Source: Treponema sp.
GTDB lineage: Bacteria > Spirochaetota > Spirochaetia > Treponematales > Treponemataceae
DNA length: 5,089 nucleotides
NCBI GenBank assembly: GCA_024699205.1
Contig: JAILQA010000521.1
Span: 1 to 5,089, forward strand
Direction: 5' to 3'
Shown here: one piece after another, positions 1-4,949 of the stretch
How positions within the stretch are numbered: the stretch's first letter is position 1
Layout: every line of letters starts with the position of its first letter
Program-made: the position numbers and the translations under genes
Notes under the pieces: generated by a model
Told to the model about the DNA's origin: nothing
Seen by the model: only the letters and a program-made list of their open reading frames with translations
The model's database searches: none

Positions 1-179
1 TTGCTGTTTACTCGTACAGGAATGTTTCCGGTTACAATCCATTCCATAACCTTGCGTTCAGCTTCTGCACGATTTTTACAGCCAGTAGATTTGTTGTTGG
101 AAAGACTTCCATCTGCAAGACGGATTTGAGCGTAATAAAACCCAGTATGGGCTTTAAAAATTAAATAGGGCTTAGCCAT
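1..179 (-). CDS. Tyrosine-recombinase-type integrase, N-terminal fragment (cut by window edge)
   Basis: Only the first 59 codons are visible; the gene continues leftward out of the window, so the catalytic R-H-R-Y residues cannot be seen. The protein starts MAKPYLIFKAHTGFYYAQIR and continues with an S-T-G-C-K turn and an A-E-A-E-R-K helix (about residues 31-45). This resembles the arm-type DNA-binding N-terminus of phage- and island-type tyrosine recombinases, and I recall similar starts in Treponema integrases. The ATG at 177-179 is preceded on the minus strand by a GAGGTG Shine-Dalgarno match (183-188) close to the start. It lies next to the 3' end of an initiator tRNA and reads away from it, the usual place for the integrase of a tRNA-targeted element. 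Such enzymes insert and excise the element by site-specific recombination. Family assignment rests on N-terminal similarity and context only. Confidence 0.75.
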   Translation of the reverse strand, partial: MAKPYLIFKAHTGFYYAQIRLADGSLSNNKSTGCKNRAEAERKVMEWIVTGNIPVRVNS

Positions 180-261
180 ATTCACCTCACTAAGACCGTA
201 AACAAGTTACTTTAATTGTTTACTTAAATTAGTAATTTGAATCACGCTAAGCCCTACTTTA
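161..261. repeat. Long imperfect inverted repeat spanning the integrase start
   Basis: The minus strand read from 205 down to 161 and the plus strand read from 216 up to 261 are related along their lengths. Shared blocks, in order, are TTGTTTAC (8/8), TTAGTnAnnTGAAT (11/14) and GCTAAGCCCTA (11/11), then a weaker TT-rich tail. All are centred near 211. The left arm contains the integrase ribosome binding site and first codons; in the right arm the three bases matching the ATG read CAC. This could be an eroded inverted copy of the gene's 5' end or a functional dyad for recombinase binding. The symmetry is seen directly; the role is inferred. Confidence 0.6.
198..223. promoter_or_regulatory. Candidate operator palindrome upstream of integrase
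   Basis: GTAAACAA (198-205) and TTGTTTAC (216-223) form a perfect 8-bp inverted repeat with a 10-bp AT-rich spacer. It begins 19 bp upstream of the integrase start codon. Its position suits a repressor, excisionase or self-regulatory binding site over the integrase promoter, but it is also the core of the larger palindrome, so it may instead be structural. No clear -10/-35 pair stands out. Confidence 0.35.
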
Positions 262-277
262 TTGGGTTTAGTAGTGC

Positions 278-306
278 GCTAAGTCTATATAACATATAGA
301 TTTAGC
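278..306. repeat. 13-bp inverted repeat (hairpin) beside the tRNA 3' end
   Basis: GCTAAGTCTATAT (278-290) and ATATAGATTTAGC (294-306) are complementary apart from one G-T wobble and are separated by AAC. The hairpin ends 4 bp from the tRNA discriminator base. There is no T run after it in the tRNA's direction, so it is a poor intrinsic terminator. It could aid tRNA 3' processing, or be a recombinase-binding dyad at the element's edge. The short 3-bp centre is smaller than the usual 6-8 bp crossover region of tyrosine recombinases. Confidence 0.55.
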
Positions 307-310
307 AGTA

Positions 311-330
311 TAGCGGGGGCAGGACTCGAA
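311..330 (-). other. Predicted attachment region in the 3' end of tRNA-fMet
   Basis: Island integrases that sit beside a tRNA gene usually recombine within its 3' end, leaving the gene whole and duplicating this segment at the far end of the element. The integrase start lies 131 bp from the tRNA's 3' end, so the expected crossover lies in or near the T-arm and acceptor 3' strand. Exact limits cannot be set because the distal copy is outside the window. This is inference from layout. Confidence 0.35.
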
Positions 331-383
331 CCTGCGGCCTCCGGGTTATGAGCCCGACGAGCTGCCAACTGCTCTACCCCGCG
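311..383 (-). tRNA. Initiator tRNA-fMet (anticodon CAT)
   Basis: The minus strand folds into a complete 73-nt cloverleaf without an encoded CCA. Elements are acceptor stem 377-383 with 312-318, D stem GAGC/GCTC, an anticodon loop CTCATAA with anticodon CAT, and a T arm of GCAGG-TTCGAGT-CCTGC. Three features mark it as the initiator rather than elongator Met or Ile2 tRNA: no Watson-Crick pair at 1-72 (C against U), an A11-U24 pair in the D stem, and three G-C pairs stacked below the anticodon loop (GGG/CCC at 29-31/39-41). These properties allow formylation and P-site entry. The gene remains intact beside the integrase, as expected if insertion recreated its 3' end. Confidence 0.96.
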
Positions 384-397
384 TCGTGTGTCGGTAT

Positions 398-424
398 ATT
401 ATAAGATATGAAAAAAAAAGTCAA
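398..424 (-). promoter_or_regulatory. Promoter of tRNA-fMet
   Basis: On the minus strand TTGACT (419-424) serves as a -35 box and a perfect TATAAT (398-403) as a -10 box, separated by 15 bp, slightly short of the optimum and largely a T tract. Transcription would begin about 390, a few bases before the mature tRNA 5' end at 383. Confidence 0.75.
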
Positions 425-493
425 TAGTTAGAATTGAATCCCGTTAATTCTTATCAAAAAAATCATGGGATTTTTCCACATTTATAAACAGAA

Positions 494-662
494 GGAGGGG
501 AAAGCCTTCCCCTCGCTCCAGCCGTAAAGCTCACTCCAAGTTTTTCTCCGAAAAACTCATGAACAACGCAACACAAGTTTACCAGTTTAATCTCGGTGTT
601 TACGTCTTCCGCTACCCCTTCTCCTAAGGGCACACAAAACACACCAAGAGGAATCTCTCCTC
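494..662. repeat. Extragenic multi-hairpin repeat module, copy 1
   Basis: Four short hairpins follow one another: GAGGGGAA/TTCCCCTC (495-514, 8 bp), AGTTTTTC/GAAAAACT with loop TCC (539-557, 8 bp), CCCTT/AAGGG with loop CTCCT (616-630) and GAGGA/TCCTC with loop ATCTC (648-662). None is followed by a T run on the plus strand, so they are not ordinary terminators. The first hairpin and its flank (…GCTCCAGCC) resemble 4918-4949 (…GTCTCAGCC), pointing to a dispersed family. The outer limits are estimated from the outermost hairpins. Confidence 0.5.
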
Positions 663-767
663 CCCAATGCTTTCACTAATTCTTAACTGCCCTTAAAAAC
701 CCGAATCGGGGCCATCAGTACCCCATGATAATTTACAGTAACTCATCTTTTCTGGAAAATCATTTTC

Positions 768-800
768 AAAAAAACAGCTCTACCCTGCTTACACCAGAGC
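768..800 (-). terminator. Weak intrinsic terminator candidate for the PrsW-family gene
   Basis: On the minus strand GCTCT (796-800) pairs with AGAGC (777-781) across a 14-nt loop, and is followed by TG and seven T (768-774). It lies about 100 nt past the stop codon of the PrsW-family gene. The stem is only 5 bp and the loop is large, so the call is tentative. Confidence 0.35.
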
Positions 801-804
801 AAAC

Positions 805-844
805 GCATTATAAAAGACTATCTATAATGCAGAAACCCTTCTGC
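805..844. repeat. Two abutting perfect inverted repeats
   Basis: GCATTATA (805-812) pairs with TATAATGC (823-830), and GCAGAA (829-834) pairs with TTCTGC (839-844) across ACCC. The two dyads share the bases GC at 829-830, so only one of them can be fully paired at a time. They lie in the 3' trailer of the PrsW-family gene. They may stabilise its mRNA end or belong to a small repeat; no T run follows. Confidence 0.5.
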
Positions 845-903
845 CTAACCCCGCAGAACCATTTCCTTCTTCATACTTCTTCACCCTTCCTCAACCTTCT
901 ACA

Positions 904-1593
904 TCATCCCTCTTCATCATTCCTCATCGCCACATACTTCAACCTGCACTCCAAAACCGCCAGCAGAAGCACAACCACAAAGAACCACCTGATACCCGAC
1001 CTGAAGCCGATGAAAAAATCATACAACCCATGCAAAATCACCGCCTCCAAAAAATACCAGACCTTGAATTTCTTATGGAAGCAGCTGTACACAAAAAGCC
1101 CGCACAAACCACTGCAGGCCGTATGAAGAATATCCGAAGTCAACAGTCGGCTCAAAATCAGCGAGTACAAAAAAGTTCCGTCACGATTCACCGATTTCTG
1201 AAGGTTATCCAAGAAATAAATCACCGATTCAAAACATCCAAAAGACAAACCAAACAGAAGAGACAAACACAAAAAGTTCAAAAGCGAAAAATCCCTCTTA
1301 GTCACCGGAACAAGCGGAAGAATAAAGGCCGCCTTAAAAATCTCTTCCAAAAAACCGTACATCAAAAGCGACTTAAGCAACGAAAAAAACACAAGATTCC
1401 CGCTGGTCGTCGTAAAAGCATCACTCGGAATAAAAAATTGAATTATCGAACTCGGAAAAATCGCCACCAGCCCAAGCACAATCGCAATCAGCAGGTGCAG
1501 CAGCTTAATCTTAGCCTTCAGAAAAAAAATCAAAAATCCCGCAATCAGAGGAATAAAACAAATCAAAATCGAAATCGCTAACTTCAAAAACAT
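904..1593 (-). CDS. PrsW-family intramembrane metalloprotease
   Basis: The 229-residue product is very hydrophobic, with about seven to eight membrane segments (roughly 4-25, 30-53, 67-81, 105-127, 142-150, 156-172, 181-195, 202-216). The conserved PrsW motifs appear in order in or beside these helices: E83-E84-x-x-K87, F118 with E122 (FGCFES), H157 (ILHTACSG) and H188-x-x-x-D192 (LHGLYD). In this family, related to CPBP/Rce1 proteases, these residues bind metal and catalyse peptide cleavage within the membrane; Bacillus PrsW cleaves an anti-sigma factor. Length is typical. The substrate is unknown, as no sigma/anti-sigma pair is nearby. The ATG at 1591-1593 lacks a clear Shine-Dalgarno sequence, but it begins directly before the first membrane helix, so a later start is unlikely. 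The gene stands alone, divergent from the hydrolase gene. Confidence 0.82.
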   Translation of the reverse strand: MFLKLAISILICFIPLIAGFLIFFLKAKIKLLHLLIAIVLGLVAIFPSSIIQFFIPSDAFTTTSGNLVFFSLLKSLLMYGFLEEIFKAAFILPLVPVTKRDFSLLNFLCLSLLFGLSFGCFESVIYFLDNLQKSVNRDGTFLYSLILSRLLTSDILHTACSGLCGLFVYSCFHKKFKVWYFLEAVILHGLYDFFIGFRSGIRWFFVVVLLLAVLECRLKYVAMRNDEEG

Positions 1594-1687
1594 ACAATAA
1601 TATTAAATCAGATTTCCATTTTTTTCCACACAGTTTTTTCTATTCAGGGCGCATCCAGCAACTAATCCCTCTCACAAAAAAAACAAA

Positions 1688-1716
1688 TTGCCTTCCCACC
1701 TCTTTGATGTCATAAT
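1688..1716 (+). promoter_or_regulatory. Candidate promoter of the alpha/beta-hydrolase gene
   Basis: TTGCCT (1688-1693) and CATAAT (1711-1716) match sigma-70 boxes at four and five of six positions with a 17-bp spacer. Transcription would start about 20 nt before the start codon at 1746, leaving room for the AAGGAA ribosome binding site at 1735-1740. Confidence 0.5.
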
Positions 1717-1745
1717 AAAATCATACCAACAAACAAGGAAAAACC

Positions 1746-2738
1746 ATGCCGACACTTATACAGACAATCGCTGCCAATAAAGTCCGAAAAACCTTTGGCT
1801 CAGGAGACAAAAAACGCGACGCAGGGCAAACCACTCCCAATGATATTCTTCGCTTCGACAATATTCTTTACGGAAATAAAGGCATACAATCTGGCGGAAT
1901 AAAATCATTGAGCAAAAAATACCAGCAGAAGTATCAGCTGCTGGATGTCTACCGTCCAAAAGACGCTCTCAACGCCGAAAACGCTCTAAAAAAACTCCCG
2001 GTAATTGTCAGTATTCATGGTGGAGCCTGGGTTTATGGCGACAAGGATGTTTACCAGTTCTATTGCATGAAGCTTGCTCAGCGAGGCTTTGCTGTCGTTA
2101 ATTTTTCCTATCGGCTTGCCCCGGAATCAAAGTTCCCGGCTTCTCTTGAAGATACAGAAAATGTTTTCCGCTGGCTTGCCAATCCAGACAATGCAGAAAA
2201 ATATGGTTTTGATTTGAACAACGTTTTTGCAGTTGGAGATTCCGCCGGAGCCCACCTGCTTACCCTCTATGCCTCTGCAATTACAAATAAAGATTACGCC
2301 AAGAATTATAATTTCATTGCTGATGGAATCTTCTATAAAAATCACATTAAACTCCGAGCCGTCGCCCTTAATTGCGGCAAGTACAACATGTCTGCGGAAT
2401 TAGAAAAAGACAAGCAGATGCAGTTTCTTCTGTCAGGACTAATGCCCCAAAAAGGAACAAAAGAAGAACTCGATCTTATAAATGCCCATACCCACATCAC
2501 AAAGGATTTTCCACCAGCATTTGTAATGACTTGTTTTGGAGATTTTTTATACGATCAGGCACCTGTTATTTGTCAGGCTCTTGAAGCTGCCGGCGTAAAG
2601 CATGAATACCACTGCTATGGTTCACAGGAAAAACCTCTCTGGCACGTTTTCCATTGCGATCCCAAGCTGCCCCAAGCTGTCACCTGCAATGATGACGAGT
2701 GTGCCTTCTTCAAAAATCACTTCCAGCCCATAAACTGA
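1746..2738 (+). CDS. Alpha/beta-hydrolase, acetyl-esterase/lipase (HSL-like) type
   Basis: The 330-residue protein has the layout of the hormone-sensitive-lipase/BD-FAE esterase group. A strand ending in SIHGGAW carries the oxyanion-hole H91-G92-G93, FSYRLAPESKFP (120-131) is the usual signature after it, and the nucleophile elbow G164-D-S166-A-G-A-H holds the catalytic serine. D266 in FGDFLYDQA and H300 in LWHVFHCD complete the triad by position. Such enzymes hydrolyse short acyl or acetyl esters, often from small molecules or plant polysaccharides. No signal peptide is visible, so it should be cytoplasmic. The first ~60 residues, basic and without a recognised domain, precede the hydrolase core. 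The start is supported by AAGGAA at 1735-1740. It converges with the response-regulator gene across 49 bp with no clear terminator. The true substrate cannot be read from the sequence. Confidence 0.88.
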   Translation: MPTLIQTIAANKVRKTFGSGDKKRDAGQTTPNDILRFDNILYGNKGIQSGGIKSLSKKYQQKYQLLDVYRPKDALNAENALKKLPVIVSIHGGAWVYGDKDVYQFYCMKLAQRGFAVVNFSYRLAPESKFPASLEDTENVFRWLANPDNAEKYGFDLNNVFAVGDSAGAHLLTLYASAITNKDYAKNYNFIADGIFYKNHIKLRAVALNCGKYNMSAELEKDKQMQFLLSGLMPQKGTKEELDLINAHTHITKDFPPAFVMTCFGDFLYDQAPVICQALEAAGVKHEYHCYGSQEKPLWHVFHCDPKLPQAVTCNDDECAFFKNHFQPIN

Positions 2739-2787
2739 TTTTTCACACGTAGACGCTCTGAAGATCGCAAACGCACCAGTATCCTGA

Positions 2788-3507
2788 TTAATTACATTTT
2801 TTATACAACATACTCGGCCGCCCGCCCGTGCTGTAATTTATATCCTCTGTTATGATTTTTGCTTTTACAAGATAGTTCATATAAGTTCTTACAGTAACAA
2901 TCGAAATCCCCAGCGCCTCCGAAATCATATCGGTACTGCTCCAGCCGGAATTAGAATCAAAATACGAAATTATCCTTGAAAGCGTTTTCTTCTGGATTCC
3001 TTTTGGTAAGGCTTCCATAGCTTCCTGCTCTCTAGAATTACCCGCCACAGTCAAATCTGTCTGCCCAATTGAAGTTTCCTGAGCAAAAAGATTATCCACA
3101 CAAGACTGATCCATCACAGAGTTCTCATTCAAGAGCTGTTTTTTAGCCTTAAACTTTTCCAAAGAAGCCGCAAATCTCTCAAAAGTAAAAGGCTTGATAA
3201 GATAATCATGCACCCCAAGATGCACAGTTTCTTCTATTGTATTACTGTCATTCGCTGCCGTAACCATTATTACTTCAGCCGTTTTCTTCATTGTGCGGAT
3301 TTTTTTGAGGGTGTCAGTTCCATCCATCACCGGCATGTAAACATCAAGCAAAATCAAATCAACATCGTTCTCACCAAGAAAATCAATCGCTTCTAATCCG
3401 TTCCTGCACATGCCCGCGACTTCAAAACCGTCTACTTTTTTTACAAACTGACTGTTTATCATCGCGACCATCGGATCATCTTCAACAATTAGAACCCTGT
3501 AATTCAT
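2788..3507 (-). CDS. Two-component response regulator, DcuR/CitB class
   Basis: The 239-residue product has an N-terminal receiver domain (about 3-120) with acidic pocket D10-D11, phosphoacceptor D55 (LILLDVYMP), T83 and K105 (LIKPF). A linker of about 45 residues follows, then a winged-helix DNA-binding domain (about 170-236) with helix-turn-helix SSTDMISEALGISIVTVRTYM-like spacing and a GGRPSMLY wing. This matches regulators paired with DcuS/CitA kinases, which control uptake and use of C4-dicarboxylates or citrate. The kinase gene lies 68 bp upstream on the same strand, so the two very likely form an operon. I chose ATG 3505-3507, preceded by a GGGGG tract 5 nt away and giving the usual family start (NYRVLIVEDDP). 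An in-frame GTG at 3520-3522 would add five residues. Phosphorylation by the kinase should alter its DNA binding; its target genes are not in view. Confidence 0.92.
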   Translation of the reverse strand: MNYRVLIVEDDPMVAMINSQFVKKVDGFEVAGMCRNGLEAIDFLGENDVDLILLDVYMPVMDGTDTLKKIRTMKKTAEVIMVTAANDSNTIEETVHLGVHDYLIKPFTFERFAASLEKFKAKKQLLNENSVMDQSCVDNLFAQETSIGQTDLTVAGNSREQEAMEALPKGIQKKTLSRIISYFDSNSGWSSTDMISEALGISIVTVRTYMNYLVKAKIITEDINYSTGGRPSMLYKKCN

Positions 3508-3522
3508 CACTGCCCCCAACAC

Positions 3523-3556
3523 GAACGTTCTCTTTTATCGCTCACTCATAACGTTC
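3523..3556. promoter_or_regulatory. Two AACGTTC boxes in the kinase-regulator gap
   Basis: AACGTTC occurs at 3524-3530 and again at 3550-3556, 26 bp start to start, with the first copy extended to the palindrome GAACGTTC (3523-3530). Both lie between the kinase stop and the regulator start, where a response regulator might tune its own expression. A TATATAAA stretch lies upstream on the minus strand, so an internal promoter is possible. The repeats are seen; function is inferred. Confidence 0.3.
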
Positions 3557-3575
3557 ACTTTTATATACATGTCTA

Positions 3576-4850
3576 CTATTTATCAATCTGTACCATAAAA
3601 CAGGTACCGCGACCTTCTTCCGTTTCAAACGAGATTTTTCCGCCCATACTCTGAACCAGCTGCTTTGTATGAAAAAGCCCGATTCCACGACCTTCGCCCT
3701 TTGTCGAAAATCCCAGTTCAAAAATCTTTTCCCCAATTTCCTTAGGGATTCCACCGCCAGTGTCTTTTACTGTAATCAAAAGGCTGTCTGGTTTTGTATA
3801 CACACCCAAAGTAAGTTCCTTGACCGCCTCATATCCACCGGCTCCAGAAACCTTATTCATTTCATCAATTGCATTATCAATCAGATTTCCCGTAATCGTA
3901 ACCAGAGCTTCCGATGGAATATCAATATCTTCAGACCTGAAACAAAGCCCATCCTGTAAAATAAATTTGACATCACATTCCGAAGCCCGTGCAATCTTTC
4001 CCACAATCAAGGCCGCAAAGGAAGGATTTTCTATAGCGTTCATAACCTTGCTTATAGTTTCCCTCTGAATCATAGAAATATTCTGAATATACGATACCGC
4101 CTTGTCATATTCCCCAATCTGAATCAAGCCCAAAATTACATGCAGCTTATTAGTAAAATCATGATTGTTGGCCCGCATAGAATCCACAAGGATTTTTGTA
4201 CCCTCAAAATCTTCCGTAAAAGAAATAAACTCCCTTTTAATCCTCTTGTAAATCACCCCGGAAACCGCAAGCTCAACTAAAACAGAAAGCAGCGTAACTG
4301 TCAAAAAAAGTGCAACAATTTTATAAGTCACCTGAGCCATAGATGATTTCAAACGGATTGTCATTATAAAACCCTTGTAAACCAGTTTCCCACTCGCACT
4401 TCCATTTTCCAAAGCATAAACTGCCGAATAAGTACGTCGCTGAGGACCAGAAGGACCAATATCATCTTCCGTATAATAACCTGATGGATGCTTAGAAAAA
4501 TCAGGAATCGTTCCGTCATATTTCGTATTTATAAGTTCATGATGAGTGTGATAGATTCTCGTCCCATTAGAATCTACAATAGAAACAATATCAACCCCCG
4601 AAAGAGTCTCCACAATTTCGTCCATATAATCCCGCAATTCCGACCGAGAATAATCCCTTGTAAAACCATAAAGCCGCGTAATCAGCTCCGAAGTATTCAA
4701 AAGATTCTCGCTGAACTCCTGCTCATTCGCCCTTATACTTATAATCATTCCCCCAGCACTCAAAAAAACCGTAATGAGCAGAATAAGAATAAGCTGTGTC
4801 TTTTTAATTTCCTTCCGAATCGCATTAAGATTACTAATATTTTTCTTCAT
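3576..4850 (-). CDS. Sensor histidine kinase, DcuS/CitA-like
   Basis: The 424-residue protein has a basic N-terminus, membrane helix 1 (about 19-39), a periplasmic domain (about 40-175), membrane helix 2 (about 177-200), then a catalytic core. The periplasmic part, with NGTRIYHTHHELINTKYDG near 95-113, resembles the PAS/Cache fold that binds citrate or C4-dicarboxylates in CitA and DcuS. The Spo0B-type dimerisation segment carries H230 in NNHDFTNKLHVILGL, the likely phosphorylated histidine. ATPase motifs follow: N322/N326 (NLIDNAIDE), D363-T-G-G-G, F377 to F381 (FELGFST) and G387-R-G-I-G-L. The cytoplasmic PAS domain that relays the signal in DcuS/CitA is absent: only about 25 residues separate helix 2 from H230. 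No Shine-Dalgarno precedes the start, but it directly precedes the basic, membrane-anchoring end. It is the first gene of a pair with the regulator. The ligand is unproven. Confidence 0.92.
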   Translation of the reverse strand: MKKNISNLNAIRKEIKKTQLILILLITVFLSAGGMIISIRANEQEFSENLLNTSELITRLYGFTRDYSRSELRDYMDEIVETLSGVDIVSIVDSNGTRIYHTHHELINTKYDGTIPDFSKHPSGYYTEDDIGPSGPQRRTYSAVYALENGSASGKLVYKGFIMTIRLKSSMAQVTYKIVALFLTVTLLSVLVELAVSGVIYKRIKREFISFTEDFEGTKILVDSMRANNHDFTNKLHVILGLIQIGEYDKAVSYIQNISMIQRETISKVMNAIENPSFAALIVGKIARASECDVKFILQDGLCFRSEDIDIPSEALVTITGNLIDNAIDEMNKVSGAGGYEAVKELTLGVYTKPDSLLITVKDTGGGIPKEIGEKIFELGFSTKGEGRGIGLFHTKQLVQSMGGKISFETEEGRGTCFMVQIDK

Positions 4851-4861
4851 ATTATTAATCG

Positions 4862-4890
4862 ATTATACATCATTTTTTTTAAAAAGTTGA
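4862..4890 (-). promoter_or_regulatory. Candidate promoter of the two-component operon
   Basis: A perfect minus-strand TATAAT (4862-4867) lies 11 bp before the kinase ATG, with a poor -35 candidate TCAACT (4885-4890) at 17-bp spacing. A start site 6-8 bp after the -10 box would leave a leader of only a few bases, fitting the lack of a ribosome binding site. The 10-bp palindrome TAATCGATTA (4856-4865) overlaps the -10 box and may be an operator. Confidence 0.45.
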
Positions 4891-4910
4891 CTTTTGAAAG
4901 TAAAGAAAAT

Positions 4911-4949
4911 CCCCATGAGGGGGAAAGGCCTTCCCCCTGGTCTCAGCCC
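4911..4949. repeat. Extragenic hairpin repeat, copy 2, cut by the insertion sequence
   Basis: AGGGGGAA (4918-4925) pairs with TTCCCCCT (4931-4938) around AGGCC, followed by GGTCTCAGCC. This resembles the first hairpin of the block at 494-522. CCCC (4911-4914) could instead pair with GGGG (4919-4922), making an alternative stem. The similarity stops where the insertion sequence begins at 4950, so the rest of the module may lie beyond the element or be lost. Confidence 0.5.

Larger units (their letters stand above)
384..903. other. Gene-poor interval between tRNA-fMet and the PrsW-family gene
   Basis: This 520-bp stretch has no convincing protein gene. It holds the tRNA promoter, a four-hairpin repeat block (494-662), a short palindrome CCCG-AAT-CGGG near 698-708 that is followed by five T on the minus strand, a terminator candidate (768-800) and paired inverted repeats (805-844). 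From about 850 onward the plus strand is strongly pyrimidine-rich, continuing into the 3' end of the PrsW-family gene. A plus-strand open frame from 725 runs into the antisense of that gene, lacks a ribosome binding site and has a low-complexity product, so I do not call it. Confidence 0.6.

Noticed and set aside
239..310. Integron attC-like site suggested by the paired dyads near the integrase
   Set aside because: No RYYYAAC/GTTRRRY core pair is present, and the integrase N-terminus and tRNA context fit a tRNA-targeted island rather than an integron.
725..1581. Two plus-strand open frames (725-1126 and 1030-1581) opposite the PrsW-family gene
   Set aside because: Their products are low-complexity and very basic (Q/K/R/N-rich), have no ribosome binding sites and lie antisense to a gene with clear family motifs.
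2739..2787. Bidirectional terminator between the convergent hydrolase and regulator genes
   Set aside because: The 49-bp gap has no stable stem followed by a T run on either strand.
3092..3100. Perfect DnaA box TTATCCACA, with near-matches TTTTCCACA at 472-480 and 1622-1630
   Set aside because: The exact match is inside the regulator coding sequence and the three are far apart with no AT-rich unwinding region or replication genes, so an origin is not supported.
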